Shown one piece after another: positions 35,579 through 44,945 of a stretch of DNA of 59,636 nucleotides. The notes under the pieces were generated by a model, which searched no databases, was not told where the DNA came from, and worked only from the letters and a program-made list of their open reading frames with translations. A program made the translations under genes and the position numbers. Where the stretch lies: contig JACMPQ010000093.1 in assembly GCA_014377425.1 (NCBI GenBank), positions 1 to 59,636 of the forward strand. Reading direction: 5' to 3'. How positions within the stretch are numbered: position 1 is the first letter of the stretch; each line of letters starts with the position of its first letter. Source of the DNA: Microbacteriaceae bacterium. Its GTDB lineage: Bacteria; Actinomycetota; Actinomycetes; Actinomycetales; Microbacteriaceae.

Positions 35579-37630
35579 ATGCGAGTCAGAAGAACTAAGT
35601 GGGCAGCGATTGTTGCCTTCTTCGCGTGTTTAGTACCCGCGCTCGTCGTCGCGCCCTCGGTCTCAGCACTCTCGGGCACCAACTTCGACCCCGGCTATAT
35701 CATCTCCGATCCGGTGTTCTCCAACTCTGCTTCTCTCAGTGAGGCGCAGATTCAGGCCTTTTTAGAGAGCCAGATGCCCAATTGCGTGGGCGGCGGGGGA
35801 GCTCCGTGTCTACGGGATTACACCGCCTCCAGCATCACCCGCGCCGCGTCAGCCGGTGGCCAATGCGGAGCCTTCGCTGGGGCCGATAGCGAACCCGCCA
35901 GCCGCATCATCTTCCGGGTGTCGCAAGCCTGTCAGATCAACCCTCAGTTGCTAATTGTGCTGCTACAGAAGGAGCAGGGTCTGGTCACCGCGACCTCTCC
36001 GACCCCCGGAAGGTACCGCATCGCCATGGGCTACGGCTGCCCCGACACCGCACCCTGCGATGCCCAGTTCTACGGCTTTGCCAATCAGGTCTATAAGGCG
36101 GCCTGGCAATTTCGCGAATACCTGATCGACCCGTCGTACTGGCGCTACAAGACCGGAAATAACGCCATTCAGTGGCATCCGAACGCCAGCTGCGGTTCTT
36201 CGGTGGTCACGATTCGCAATCAGGCCACCGCCGCCCTCTACAACTACACCCCATATCAACCCAATGCGGCCGCGCTCGCTAACCTCACCGGCTCCGGCGA
36301 CGCCTGCTCCTCGTACGGTAATCGCAATTTTTGGGTGTATTTCAGCAGCTGGTTTGGCTCACCGGTCGGGGCCATTAACCCGGTCGGTGCAATTGAGTCG
36401 CTGACTTCCGCAGCAGGGCAAATTCGAATTACTGGCTGGGCTTACGACCCCGACACCACCGGCCCGATTGACATTCACGTCTACGTAAAGAGTTCGGGTA
36501 CCGCGTCTTCGGCAAATATTCCCCGACCGGATGTCGAGGCAGTCTTTCCCGGTATTGGCCCCAACCACGGGTACGACATTTCGGTGCCGGTTACGGCGCC
36601 CGGAGTTACGAGCGTTTGCGTCTATGCCTTCAATGCCGGACCCGGCGTCAACGTGCTCTTGGGCTGTCCGACCGTCACCGCATCAAGCGGGCCGCCCTTC
36701 GGTGTGCTGGATTCGGTGACCACGGCGGCGGGCATGATTTCGGTGATGGGCTGGGCGCTGGACCCCGACACCGCGGCCTCAATTCCGGTGCACATCTACG
36801 TGGACGGGGTCGGAACTCCGTTTATGGGTAATCGGTCTCGACCGGATGTGGCGCGGGCCTATCCGGGCTTCGGTGACCTGCACGGTTTCGCCGAAACGTT
36901 TGCGGCCACCCCCGGACCGCACACCGTCTGCGCCTTCGCAGTGAATGCCGCCGGGCCGGGCAACAACCCGGCGATCGGCTGCCAGAACGTCACCGTGGCG
37001 ACGGGGCTGCCCTTCGCTTACCTGGATTCGGTGACAGCGGTGCCCGGAGCCTTCATCACCTCCGGTTGGGCGATTGACCCCGATACCGCCTCAAGCATCG
37101 GGGTGCACCTCTACCTCGATGGCGTCGGAACACCCTTCGTCGCTAACCGCAGCCGACCCGATGTGGGTCGCGCCTTTCCCGGTTACGGTGACTTGCACGG
37201 CTTTAGCGAGCGTGTAGCGGTGACCCCCGGGTCGCACACCCTCTGCGCCTACGCCATCAACTTCCCGGCGCCCGGAGCGAATCCTCAATTCGGCTGCCGC
37301 GTGCTGACGGCACTGAGCGGCTCCCCGATCGGCGCGGTCGACGCGATTATCGGCGCCGACCGGTCGGTGACCGTGCGCGGCTGGACTTCCGACCCGGATA
37401 CCGTCGCCCCGATCGACATCCGGTTGGAGATTGATGGGGCGGTGACTGCCACGCTAAGCGCGGCCGTGCGGCGCCCCGACGTCGCTGTGGTCTATCCGAT
37501 TTACGGCCCCACTCACGGTTTCTCGTTCACCACGGACACCGGCCCTGGCCAGCATCGCGCATGCATTTACGGCGTGAATGTCGGACCGGGCTCAGACACT
37601 CTCCTCGGGTGCGCCACGGTCACCTCGTAG
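35579..37630 (+). CDS. Secreted protein: lysozyme-like N-terminal domain plus four ~105-residue repeats
   Basis: 683 residues with a signal peptide (about 1-31, ending VSA). Residues 32-262 form a cysteine-containing domain with LLIVLLQKEQGLVT and YGFANQVYKAAWQFREYL, resembling transglycosylase-like domains in actinobacterial wall proteins; Glu in QKEQG is a candidate catalytic acid. From about residue 270, four repeats share GWxxDPDT, RPDV, GxxHGF and a C-terminal Cys pair. TTGGAGAA precedes the ATG. It lies between a dual GT2 and a DUF2142 gene. A peptidoglycan- or glycan-binding surface protein is likely; hydrolase activity is inferred. Confidence 0.78.
   Translation: MRVRRTKWAAIVAFFACLVPALVVAPSVSALSGTNFDPGYIISDPVFSNSASLSEAQIQAFLESQMPNCVGGGGAPCLRDYTASSITRAASAGGQCGAFAGADSEPASRIIFRVSQACQINPQLLIVLLQKEQGLVTATSPTPGRYRIAMGYGCPDTAPCDAQFYGFANQVYKAAWQFREYLIDPSYWRYKTGNNAIQWHPNASCGSSVVTIRNQATAALYNYTPYQPNAAALANLTGSGDACSSYGNRNFWVYFSSWFGSPVGAINPVGAIESLTSAAGQIRITGWAYDPDTTGPIDIHVYVKSSGTASSANIPRPDVEAVFPGIGPNHGYDISVPVTAPGVTSVCVYAFNAGPGVNVLLGCPTVTASSGPPFGVLDSVTTAAGMISVMGWALDPDTAASIPVHIYVDGVGTPFMGNRSRPDVARAYPGFGDLHGFAETFAATPGPHTVCAFAVNAAGPGNNPAIGCQNVTVATGLPFAYLDSVTAVPGAFITSGWAIDPDTASSIGVHLYLDGVGTPFVANRSRPDVGRAFPGYGDLHGFSERVAVTPGSHTLCAYAINFPAPGANPQFGCRVLTALSGSPIGAVDAIIGADRSVTVRGWTSDPDTVAPIDIRLEIDGAVTATLSAAVRRPDVAVVYPIYGPTHGFSFTTDTGPGQHRACIYGVNVGPGSDTLLGCATVTS
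36386..37627 (+). repeat. Four coding repeats with an exact 315-bp period
   Basis: Equivalent positions (GAIESL, GVLDSV, AYLDSV, GAVDAI) begin at 36386, 36701, 37016 and 37331, exactly 315 bp (105 codons) apart. The fourth copy is shorter (99 codons) at the C-terminus. Copies 2 and 3 are the most alike. Confidence 0.85.
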
Positions 37631-37634
37631 TGGA

Positions 37635-37660
37635 CGCCGCGCGCGCAAAGCTGCGCGGCG
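37635..37660. terminator. GC-rich hairpin between convergent genes
   Basis: CGCCGCGC (37635-37642) pairs with GCGCGGCG (37653-37660) around a 10-nt loop. It sits in the 39-bp gap between two converging stop codons and could act both ways, though there is no U-tract. Confidence 0.6.
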
Positions 37661-37669
37661 CGCGAAGTG

Positions 37670-39196
37670 CTAACGCTGCACCGGCCCGGATCCCGACAGC
37701 TCCGGAGCAACCCGAGTGCGGTTTCCGGCGGCAAGCCACTGCCCGCCACAGATCAGTGTCAGCATTCCCGCAAAGGCGAGCGAACCGATCACCCAGACCA
37801 TGTTCGGTGAGACCGGGATGTTCCACCACCACTCCGCGTTGGTGTTCAGATTCCAGCCACCGACATCGTTTCCGGTGACGTACCGACGAATGTTGAAGTG
37901 CAGCGACACGCCGGCCGCGAGCGATAAGGCGCCGATCAGCACTGTGATCTGGGTTCGTGACGGGCTAAACCCCTCACCGGAACGGCGCACGAGACAGACG
38001 GTGGCAAATAGCAGGATGAGCGGAAGCAGGTAGCGCGGCTGAACCGTCTCGCCCACAACGGCACGACTGGTAAAGAGCAATATCGAGGGAACCAACCAGA
38101 GGGCGGCGAACACCAGCGCCACCGCAAGCGGTTTGCGCTTCATCCGCGATCCCAACCCGGCGAAGACCACGGCGGCAAAAATCCCCCAGGCCGAAATCCA
38201 CACCACGGCGGGAAGTTGGGTGTCGAGCCAGCCCAGCCCCCACCGTCCAAAGGCACCGACCCAGAGGTCGGAGACGTTCAGCAGGATGCTCGCCAACAGC
38301 GCCCGCGGCTCGCGAACCGGGCCACCGGGCGCCGTCATCCCGGCACCGACGGCCGCGGATTGCCGAGCAGAAAGATACAACCCCAGCGAAATGATCCCCA
38401 CTACCGCCGGCAGAATCAGTTTGAGCAAAAAAGCCCGAGTGGGGGTGAAGGTCATGACGAGGGCCGCCGCGGCGGCGAGAATCGCGTAGGCCGCGGCATC
38501 CGCCCGCGCGCCGGCACCGATCACCGTTGCCACGATGGCCATCGCTGCGAGTCCGATTCGACGCCTACCCGTGGTCTCAAAAAAGCCCAAGAGGGATAGG
38601 AAAACGCCGCCACCGGAGAGAACCGCCCAGCCGCTGGGATTAACCGACGGAATGATGAACAGCCCGAGGGGCACCACACAGATCATGAGCGAGATCATGA
38701 GGGTCGCCCTGCGGTGCCGGGGGAGCAGGAAAAACAATCCGGTGAAAAATCCCACGAACAAGACGCTGTTGGCTATCCGCATGAGAAGCACCGAGATGTC
38801 GACGTTGGGGCCGACGAAGGCATTCATCACGAAGTAGTACACCGGCGGGTAGGTGCCGTCGAAGTTGCCGCGTGCCGACGAGACCACCACGTTCTGATGG
38901 GTACCGAATCCGGGGCCCTGGCAGGATGCGCTCTCGGCCGGTTTAAAGGCGTAACAGGTGGAATTCACCAGAAGATCGCGTGGCACAACTCCGCTCTTCG
39001 CATCGGTGATGGTGCACTCGCCGATTTGGGTGCCGGCCCCGCACCAGATACTGGCCAGGTGAAAGTCGTCGTCCGGGGCAGATCCGACCGGGGAGGAGAA
39101 GCCCCAAGCGCTGAGGGTAATCAATGCCAGAATGGGCACCAGCAGGTACGGATGAACGAATCGGCGCCAAGAAAACTTTTTTTTGGTGTCAGTCAC
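37670..39196 (-). CDS. DUF2142 family polytopic membrane protein
   Basis: 508 residues, about 11-12 membrane helices. The DUF2142 features are an early SPVGSAPDDDFHLASIWC segment in the first extracytoplasmic loop, TYPPVYYFVMN and a long helical body. These proteins have GT-C-like topology and sit in surface-polysaccharide loci; an O-antigen polymerase or lipid-linked-sugar transferase role is suspected but unproven. The GTG at 39196 is chosen because -10 TAGGGT lies 6 nt upstream on the minus strand. A TTG two codons earlier would lie before the transcript start. Confidence 0.82.
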   Translation of the reverse strand: MTDTKKKFSWRRFVHPYLLVPILALITLSAWGFSSPVGSAPDDDFHLASIWCGAGTQIGECTITDAKSGVVPRDLLVNSTCYAFKPAESASCQGPGFGTHQNVVVSSARGNFDGTYPPVYYFVMNAFVGPNVDISVLLMRIANSVLFVGFFTGLFFLLPRHRRATLMISLMICVVPLGLFIIPSVNPSGWAVLSGGGVFLSLLGFFETTGRRRIGLAAMAIVATVIGAGARADAAAYAILAAAAALVMTFTPTRAFLLKLILPAVVGIISLGLYLSARQSAAVGAGMTAPGGPVREPRALLASILLNVSDLWVGAFGRWGLGWLDTQLPAVVWISAWGIFAAVVFAGLGSRMKRKPLAVALVFAALWLVPSILLFTSRAVVGETVQPRYLLPLILLFATVCLVRRSGEGFSPSRTQITVLIGALSLAAGVSLHFNIRRYVTGNDVGGWNLNTNAEWWWNIPVSPNMVWVIGSLAFAGMLTLICGGQWLAAGNRTRVAPELSGSGPVQR

Positions 39197-39202
39197 CCCC
39201 AA

Positions 39203-39208
39203 ACCCTA
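39203..39208 (-). promoter_or_regulatory. -10 element for the leaderless DUF2142 gene
   Basis: TAGGGT on the minus strand, 6 nt before the GTG at 39196. Confidence 0.55.
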
Positions 39209-39306
39209 TCGGGAGGGCTGCATCCACCGAACGCGGCGGCTTGCGTGCCGTGAACTCCGTGGCAGAAGTTTTTCGGCCGCTCATTCCGCGAGAAAGAAAG
39301 TCGATT

Positions 39307-40347
39307 GTGACGCCGTTCGACAGCCCCGCGCACCCACGGCTCACGCTTTCGGTTGCGCTTGCGACCTTCAACGGCAGTCGTTTTGTGGCGGCCCAGATCG
39401 CCAGCATCCTGGCGCAGCACACCCTTCCCGACGAAATCGTGGTGTCAGACGACAATTCGGCCGATGACACCGTGGCCGTGGTGCGCAGTGCCCTTGCCGC
39501 AGCGCCTGCCACAGTAAAAGTGACCGTGCGGGAGTCATCCGTTCAGCAGGGGGTCACGGCAAACTTTGCCCGCGCGATCGAGTTGTGCACGGGTGAGATC
39601 GTGGTGCTCTGCGACCAAGATGACCTGTGGCAACCGACCCGCATCTCCGCTGCACTTTCGGCCTTTGAGATCGATTCGGGCCTGCTTCTGCAGCATGCCG
39701 ACGCGCGGCTCATCGACGAACTCGACGTACCCCTGGGCACGACCCTGTTTGCCGGCCTCGGCGTGACCCCGGCCCACCGCGCCGCGATAAACGACGGCAA
39801 CGGCAAAGGCCCAAACAACGGCACCTCCACCGGCGCCTTCGCGCTCTACCTGCGCCGCAACCTCGTCACCGGAGCCACCGTCATGTTTCGTCGCGCGCTG
39901 CTTCAGGCCGCTTTGCCATTTCCCTCGGAGTGGATTCACGACGAATGGCTCGCAATCATTGCTGCAGCCACGGGTCGTGTGGCCGTCTCGACTGCCGTCG
40001 GAATTGACTACCGCCAGCACAGCACCAATGTCATCGGGGTCACCCAGCCCACGCTGCGCTACAAGATTTCCCGACTGCTCAAGACCACGGCCACGAGAAA
40101 TCAGCTGTTGGCGGTGCGTGCCCAAATTCTTGCGGAACGCCTCGAGGGCATCTCCGGGGTGAGCCCCGTTGTGCGCACTGCCGCGTGGGAGAAAACGCGC
40201 TTCGAGTCGGAGCGAGCGAAGTTTCCGGATGCCCGCATCGCGCGACTTCCGGCAATCTGGCGAGCCGCCCGCGGTGGAAGGTACCGCCGCTACGCGAGCC
40301 GCGCCCAACTCGATATCGTGCGGGACCTGCTGCGCCGCCCGGCCTGA
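39307..40347 (+). CDS. GT2 glycosyltransferase
   Basis: 346 residues. The GT-A signature LSVALATFNGSRFVAAQIAS is near the N-terminus, followed by SDDNSADDT and the metal motif LCDQDDLW. DYRQHSTN and a long helical C-terminal tail resemble rhamnosyltransferases of the RgpB/WbbX type. The GTG at 39307 has a weak AGAAAGAAAG upstream; GTG codons at 39250 and 39259 are alternatives. Donor unknown. Confidence 0.8.
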   Translation: MTPFDSPAHPRLTLSVALATFNGSRFVAAQIASILAQHTLPDEIVVSDDNSADDTVAVVRSALAAAPATVKVTVRESSVQQGVTANFARAIELCTGEIVVLCDQDDLWQPTRISAALSAFEIDSGLLLQHADARLIDELDVPLGTTLFAGLGVTPAHRAAINDGNGKGPNNGTSTGAFALYLRRNLVTGATVMFRRALLQAALPFPSEWIHDEWLAIIAAATGRVAVSTAVGIDYRQHSTNVIGVTQPTLRYKISRLLKTTATRNQLLAVRAQILAERLEGISGVSPVVRTAAWEKTRFESERAKFPDARIARLPAIWRAARGGRYRRYASRAQLDIVRDLLRRPA

Positions 40348-40411
40348 GCCGGGACGAAGTTCACACAACCGGGCCTGAGCTCCGGGGACGGGTCCGAAGG
40401 CAGCCACGACC

Positions 40412-40417
40412 TAAGCT
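40412..40417 (+). promoter_or_regulatory. -10 element for the leaderless flippase gene
   Basis: TAAGCT, 7 nt before the ATG at 40425. Confidence 0.55.
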
Positions 40418-40424
40418 GGCAATT

Positions 40425-41777
40425 ATGCCCAGATCTGCGACATCCGAAAGGCGAGCCAAGCCGCTCTCGGGCTTTACCCAAATTATTTTGGCCACGATTG
40501 TGGCGGGAATCGCCGGGTATGTCGTGACCTGGTTCGTTCCGCGCGTCATCGGCGGCGGTGACTACAAGGTGTTCGCCGTGTTCTGGGCCGCCATGTACCT
40601 CGTCGTCGGGGCGCTCTCGGGTATTCAGCAGGAAGTCACCCGTGGCTCCCGCGAGAAGATCCCCGGCGGGCCGGCTTCCGGACCCGCTCGTGCCAGCCAC
40701 GCGCGCAACTTCGGCCTTGCCGCAGCGGCCGCGGTAGTCGTGCTGATTTTGGCGACGGCCCCGATGTGGGTGCACGCGGTGTTTCCCGAACTCGGGTGGC
40801 AATTGGTTCTGCCGCTTGCGTTCGGCACGGCCAGCTACGTGCTGGTCGCCACGCTCTCCGGAACGCTGTACGGCCTCACCGAGTGGGGCTCCATTGCGCT
40901 ATTGATTGTCACCGACGGACTACTTCGCCTCATCGCGGTGGTCATCGTCGCGGTGTTCACCCACAGTGTTGTGGCTCTGGCCTGGGCGGCCGCCTGTCCG
41001 TTCATCCTCGCCCTCCCCCTCCTCTGGCTTCGCATCCGCCCCGCAGTCGTCGGGCGCATCGAGCTGGATGTCGGCTTTCGTCGGCTGTCGTGGAACGTCG
41101 GGCGCACCGTCGGTGCCTCGGTGTCGGCGGCTGCCCTCGTGAGCGGCTTCCCGCTTCTGCTCAGCCTCACCTCACCGCACGATGCCCCCGCTGTGCTGGC
41201 CAGCCTTTTCTTAGCCATTACGCTCACCCGTGCGCCGTTAATTGTCTCGGTGACCGCGCTGCAGGGGTATTTGTTGGTGCGTTTTCGAGATCACCCGCTC
41301 GCGTTCCGGCGCACCTTCCTGCAGATCATTGCGGTGATCGTTGGGGGTGCCGCGGTGCTGTCAGCGCTGGCCTTCTGGTTGGCGCCCGCCGTTTTCGCGC
41401 TCCTATTTCCCGGTGAGCCCGGTATCGGCGCGGGGTTCTTCGCCGTTCTCGTGGGTTCATCGGCTCTGGTCGCTGCACTCTCGGTGACGGCGGCTGCGGT
41501 GCTGGCGCGCGCCCAGCATGCGGCGTATTCGATCGGGTGGTTTGTGGCGGCCGCGGCCACGATCCTGACCTTGCTCACCAATTTCGATCTGGTTACGCGC
41601 ACCGGGTTGTCCCTGGTCGCCGGACCGGTTTGCGGGTTGCTCGTGCACGCCGTATTCCTGGCGATTCCCGCCCGTAAAGATGTCGGGACCAGCGAATCCG
41701 GGACCAGCGAATCCGGGACCAGCGAGGTCGGAACCACCGAGGTCGGGCCAGAGGGCGCTGCGGGCGAATACCGCTAG
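40425..41777 (+). CDS. Polysaccharide flippase-like membrane protein (Wzx/MATE superfamily)
   Basis: 450 residues, about 12 membrane helices, beginning FTQIILATIVAGIAGYVVTW as in Wzx-like flippases, with an early cytosolic loop EVTRGSREK. It may flip an undecaprenyl-linked repeat unit, separate from the ABC exporter. The ATG at 40425 is set by TAAGCT 7 nt upstream. The C-terminal tail is an in-frame 15-bp repeat encoding (GTSES)2-GTSEV-GTTEV. Its stop codon overlaps that of the convergent DUF2304 gene in a shared CTAG. Confidence 0.78.
   Translation: MPRSATSERRAKPLSGFTQIILATIVAGIAGYVVTWFVPRVIGGGDYKVFAVFWAAMYLVVGALSGIQQEVTRGSREKIPGGPASGPARASHARNFGLAAAAAVVVLILATAPMWVHAVFPELGWQLVLPLAFGTASYVLVATLSGTLYGLTEWGSIALLIVTDGLLRLIAVVIVAVFTHSVVALAWAAACPFILALPLLWLRIRPAVVGRIELDVGFRRLSWNVGRTVGASVSAAALVSGFPLLLSLTSPHDAPAVLASLFLAITLTRAPLIVSVTALQGYLLVRFRDHPLAFRRTFLQIIAVIVGGAAVLSALAFWLAPAVFALLFPGEPGIGAGFFAVLVGSSALVAALSVTAAAVLARAQHAAYSIGWFVAAAATILTLLTNFDLVTRTGLSLVAGPVCGLLVHAVFLAIPARKDVGTSESGTSESGTSEVGTTEVGPEGAAGEYR
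41685..41744. repeat. 15-bp in-frame tandem repeat at the flippase 3' end
   Basis: Four units (41685-41699, 41700-41714, 41715-41729, 41730-41744). The first two, gggaccagcgaatcc, are identical. They encode a hydrophilic Gly-Thr-Ser-Glu tail after the last membrane helix. Confidence 0.9.
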
Positions 41778-42145
41778 TCGGCCTCTGGTGCCGTGCGCAG
41801 TTTCTCGAGCTCGCGCAGGCGCAGCTCCAAAATGGCGGTGCGTTCGGCCAGGGTGCGCGTTTTCGATTCAAGTACCGTCAGTTCGGCACTGTGCTGTAGG
41901 CAGACAAAGAACAACACGGCGATGCTTACAAAGAACGCCAGGTTTGTCGGCACCTCGACGCCGAGAATTTTCGAGGCAGACACCAACAGCTGAGGGAAAA
42001 TTCCGACCACTAAACCGAGCACACCGGTGATGAGCCACCAGATGGCGTGGCGTTCCCGCAGGTGCCTGCGTCGCAGCATTTCTGCGACAACGATCAGGGC
42101 GAGAACCGCCGAGACGATACCGGCAATGTAACTAGGAAGACTCAT
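41774..42145 (-). CDS. DUF2304 family membrane protein
   Basis: 123 residues, three membrane helices (about 5-20, 35-55, 68-85) followed by a charged helical tail (AILELRLRELEKL). HLRERHAIWWLITG matches the DUF2304 pattern. Such proteins are regularly encoded beside polyprenyl-phosphate GT2 transferases, as here: the GT2 gene ends 4 bp upstream. A helper or anchor for that transferase is inferred. Confidence 0.82.
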   Translation of the reverse strand: MSLPSYIAGIVSAVLALIVVAEMLRRRHLRERHAIWWLITGVLGLVVGIFPQLLVSASKILGVEVPTNLAFFVSIAVLFFVCLQHSAELTVLESKTRTLAERTAILELRLRELEKLRTAPEAD

Positions 42146-42149
42146 GGGG

Positions 42150-42881
42150 TTAGTCGGCTCGCGAGGTTAGGGATGATTTGGGGCGCAGGAACGCGAACAT
42201 CAGGGCCATCACGGCTCGACCGAGGTAGGCGGCGGCCTTGACCGGGTCGTGCGAGGGAACTCCGCCCGCGCGCGCGCGCATGGCCACCGGAATCTGGCGC
42301 ACCGTGCAGCCGCTTCGGGTCGCAATCACCAGCGCTTCGATTGTGTCGCCGAGATATTCGGCCGGGTATTGCTCGGCAAACAGTCGCACCGCGCGCGGAC
42401 CAGAAGCGCGGTAGCCGCTTGTCGTGTCGGTGAGGGTAGTGGCGGATGATCGGCTGAGGGTCACCGCAAGAAGGGCCATTGCCCACTGCCGCGGGCCGCG
42501 CACCACGTAGTCACCTTCGCCGGCGAAACGGGCCCCGAGAACGAGGTCGGCATTGTCCAGTTCGGCAAGCAAGGCGGGCACGCTGGATGGGTCATGCTGA
42601 CCGTCGGAATCGATTTGGATTACGTTCTCATAGCCATTCTCTAATGCGAATCTAAAACCGGTTCGCATGGCACCGCCGACCCCGAGGTTGAACGGCAGGG
42701 TGGCAACGAGGGCGCCGGCTTCGCGGGCACGGCGCGTGGTGGCATCCGTTGATCCATCATCGACCACTAAAACAGAGACGCCGGGTACCTTCTCGAATAC
42801 CTCGCGAACGACCGCCCCGACCGACTCTTCCTCGTTAAATGCCGGCATCACAATGAGGGTGCGGGCAATACGGGACGACAT
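42150..42881 (-). CDS. GT2 glycosyltransferase, polyprenyl-phosphate sugar synthase-like
   Basis: 243 residues. It has VMPAFNEEESVGAVV, VDDGSTDAT, the donor site QIDSDGQHDP and GSRFAGEG-like LGARFAGEGD, as in dolichyl-phosphate mannose/glucose synthases (DPM1-type, cytosolic form without membrane helices). It would load a sugar onto polyprenyl phosphate for use outside the membrane, for example by GT-C enzymes. The ATG at 42881 has -10 TAGGAT 7 nt upstream. It is co-transcribed with DUF2304. Confidence 0.85.
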   Translation of the reverse strand: MSSRIARTLIVMPAFNEEESVGAVVREVFEKVPGVSVLVVDDGSTDATTRRAREAGALVATLPFNLGVGGAMRTGFRFALENGYENVIQIDSDGQHDPSSVPALLAELDNADLVLGARFAGEGDYVVRGPRQWAMALLAVTLSRSSATTLTDTTSGYRASGPRAVRLFAEQYPAEYLGDTIEALVIATRSGCTVRQIPVAMRARAGGVPSHDPVKAAAYLGRAVMALMFAFLRPKSSLTSRAD

Positions 42882-42888
42882 GAAAAGA

Positions 42889-42894
42889 ATCCTA
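42889..42894 (-). promoter_or_regulatory. -10 element for the leaderless GT2 gene
   Basis: TAGGAT on the minus strand, 7 nt before the ATG at 42881. Confidence 0.55.
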
Positions 42895-42925
42895 GCAACG
42901 GGGCGCAATCCCGCTGCGCGCCACG

Positions 42926-43825
42926 CTAGCGCCGTGGGTAGGGCCGGTTCAGTACGTGGCTGAGCAGAACGCGTCGGCCGAGCGAGGGCCCCTTGGCCAG
43001 AAGAGCCAACAGTTCGGTGAGCGCGTTTAGGCGAGAGGAGACGTGGTGATCTGCGACCCGAGCCGCCCGGTGCCAACCAATCTGGCGCAAATCCTTCGCG
43101 GTTTCTGTAAAGAGCGTGCGTTCCTCGATGAACTTGGAGCCGTCGGTACCCGTGACCGCCGAGACGCTGGCGGAATGGCGCCGGTAGTGAAAGACCGGCT
43201 CATCGTCGAGCACGAGGGTGCCACCACGCTTCACGATTTCCAGCAGCATGGCGAGGTCGAGAACAACGGTGAGGTCGGCGCGAAAACCGATTTGCTGTAG
43301 CCACGAGCTTCGCCAAACGAGGGAGGGAAAGTACGCCCAGTTGCCGCGCAACAGGCTTTTCGCCAAGTTTTCACCGGAGTACGCCCGGCTACCCGAGCCG
43401 GGCAGGCGGTAGAACGTCTTTACCCGGTCGGGAAGGGGGCGCGATTGCTGCCCCGCACTGTCAATAACGGTGACCCCCGGTTGGATGATCGCAGCCTCCG
43501 GAAACGCGTCGGTCAGCCGGGCAATGGCGCTCACAAAACCGGGCGCCATCATGTCGTCGCAGCCCATCAGCATTCCGTAGTCGGCGGTCATCAGCTCGAC
43601 GCACCGCTGAAAGTTGCCGCTCACCCCGAGATTGCTTTCGTTGCGCAGGTAGGTGATGCGGGCATCCGCCAGCGCGTTCACCCAGCGGCCAGGTTCCGGG
43701 TCGGGAAACACGTCGTCGACGATGGTTAGACGCCAGTCGGGGTTGTCTTGGGCGAGCACACTCTCGACCGCCAGGCGAAAGTGATCGACCCTTCCATAGA
43801 ACGGCATCATGATATCCAGAGGCAT
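42926..43825 (-). CDS. GT2 glycosyltransferase
   Basis: 299 residues with a GT-A fold: [20 protein letters not shown], then TIVDDVFPD and the metal site region [25 protein letters not shown] near residue 225 is a common late motif. Start ATG 43825 with TAGCCT 6 nt upstream (leaderless). It diverges from gmd, which suggests a link to the GDP-sugar made there, but no specificity motif is recognised. Confidence 0.82.
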   Translation of the reverse strand: MPLDIMMPFYGRVDHFRLAVESVLAQDNPDWRLTIVDDVFPDPEPGRWVNALADARITYLRNESNLGVSGNFQRCVELMTADYGMLMGCDDMMAPGFVSAIARLTDAFPEAAIIQPGVTVIDSAGQQSRPLPDRVKTFYRLPGSGSRAYSGENLAKSLLRGNWAYFPSLVWRSSWLQQIGFRADLTVVLDLAMLLEIVKRGGTLVLDDEPVFHYRRHSASVSAVTGTDGSKFIEERTLFTETAKDLRQIGWHRAARVADHHVSSRLNALTELLALLAKGPSLGRRVLLSHVLNRPYPRR

Positions 43826-43830
43826 TCGGA

Positions 43831-43837
43831 TAGGCTA
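43831..43837. promoter_or_regulatory. Symmetric bidirectional -10 element between a GT2 gene and gmd
   Basis: The seven bases TAGGCTA give TAGGCT on the plus strand (43831-43836, toward gmd) and TAGCCT on the minus strand (43837-43832, 6 nt before the GT2 ATG). One element could fire in both directions; the gmd leader would then be about 70 nt. Confidence 0.45.
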
Positions 43838-43912
43838 GCAAGGCCCTCTAGCGTCACTTTCACGGTAAACGCGGGGAAATTTTGCAGTGAACCGGAGCGA
43901 AAAGAGTACAAA

Positions 43913-44944
43913 ATGACCGAGACCAAGATGAAGCGGGCCTTGATCACCGGCATCACCGGCCAAGACGGCAGTTACCTCGCAGAGCTTCTGCTCGCAAAGG
44001 GCTACGAGGTGCACGGTTTCATCCGTCGCTCGTCTAGCTTCAACACTCAGCGCATCGACCACATTTACCAGAGCTCACAGGTAGAGAACCACCGCATGGT
44101 GCTGCACTTCGCCGACCTCACCGATGGCTCACGTCTGGTCACCCTCCTGCAGGAGATCCAGCCCGACGAGGTGTACAACCTGGCCGCGCAGTCCCACGTT
44201 CGGGTGAGCTTCGATGAGCCGGAATACACCGGCGACACCACGGGTCTTGGCACCATTCGTCTGCTCGAGGCCATTCGCGCCGCCGGTCTGCACGTGCGTT
44301 TTTATCAGGCCAGCAGCTCCGAAATGTTCGGTGCCACGCCTCCGCCGCAAAACGAAGACACCCCGTTTTATCCGCGCTCGCCGTACGGCGTAGCCAAGCT
44401 CTATTCCTACTGGATCACCCGCAACTACCGTGAGGGCTACGGGATGTTTGCCACCAACGGCATCCTGTTCAACCACGAGTCCCCGCGCCGCGGTGGCACT
44501 TTTGTCACCCGCAAGACCACCCGCGCCGTCGCGCGAATTGCCGCCGGTCAGCAAAACGATCTCTACCTCGGAAACCTTGACGCCGTGCGCGACTGGGGCT
44601 ATGCGCCCGAGTACGTCGAAGCCATGTGGCTCATGCTGCAGCACGACGAACCCCAAGATTTTGTGATCGCCACTGGCTCCGCCTATTCCGTGAAGGACTT
44701 CCTGCAGTTCTCCTTCGAAGCGGTCGGGCTCGACTGGCAGAAATACGTCAAATTCGACGAGCGTTACCTGCGCCCGACCGAGGTTGATTCCCTCATCGGC
44801 GACCCGTCGAAGGCCGCGGAGCTCCTTAACTGGGTACCCAAGGTGCATACCCCACAATTGGCCCAGATCATGGTCGACTATGACGTGAAGGCGTTGGAGA
44901 CCGAAGGTTCTCACTACGTCGACACCGTCGTCACCGGCTCGTAG
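43913..44944 (+). CDS. gmd: GDP-mannose 4,6-dehydratase
   Basis: 343 residues of the extended SDR family. Visible are [18 protein letters not shown], the [18 protein letters not shown] loop, SSSEMFG and [10 protein letters not shown] with Tyr-x3-Lys, plus NHESPRRG in the GDP-binding region. It makes GDP-4-keto-6-deoxy-D-mannose. The product can go to fucose, rhamnose, perosamine or colitose; the two genes after it point to colitose. The ATG at 43913 has AAAGAG upstream. The next gene starts 1 bp after its stop. Confidence 0.95.
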   Translation: MTETKMKRALITGITGQDGSYLAELLLAKGYEVHGFIRRSSSFNTQRIDHIYQSSQVENHRMVLHFADLTDGSRLVTLLQEIQPDEVYNLAAQSHVRVSFDEPEYTGDTTGLGTIRLLEAIRAAGLHVRFYQASSSEMFGATPPPQNEDTPFYPRSPYGVAKLYSYWITRNYREGYGMFATNGILFNHESPRRGGTFVTRKTTRAVARIAAGQQNDLYLGNLDAVRDWGYAPEYVEAMWLMLQHDEPQDFVIATGSAYSVKDFLQFSFEAVGLDWQKYVKFDERYLRPTEVDSLIGDPSKAAELLNWVPKVHTPQLAQIMVDYDVKALETEGSHYVDTVVTGS

Positions 44945-44945
44945 G

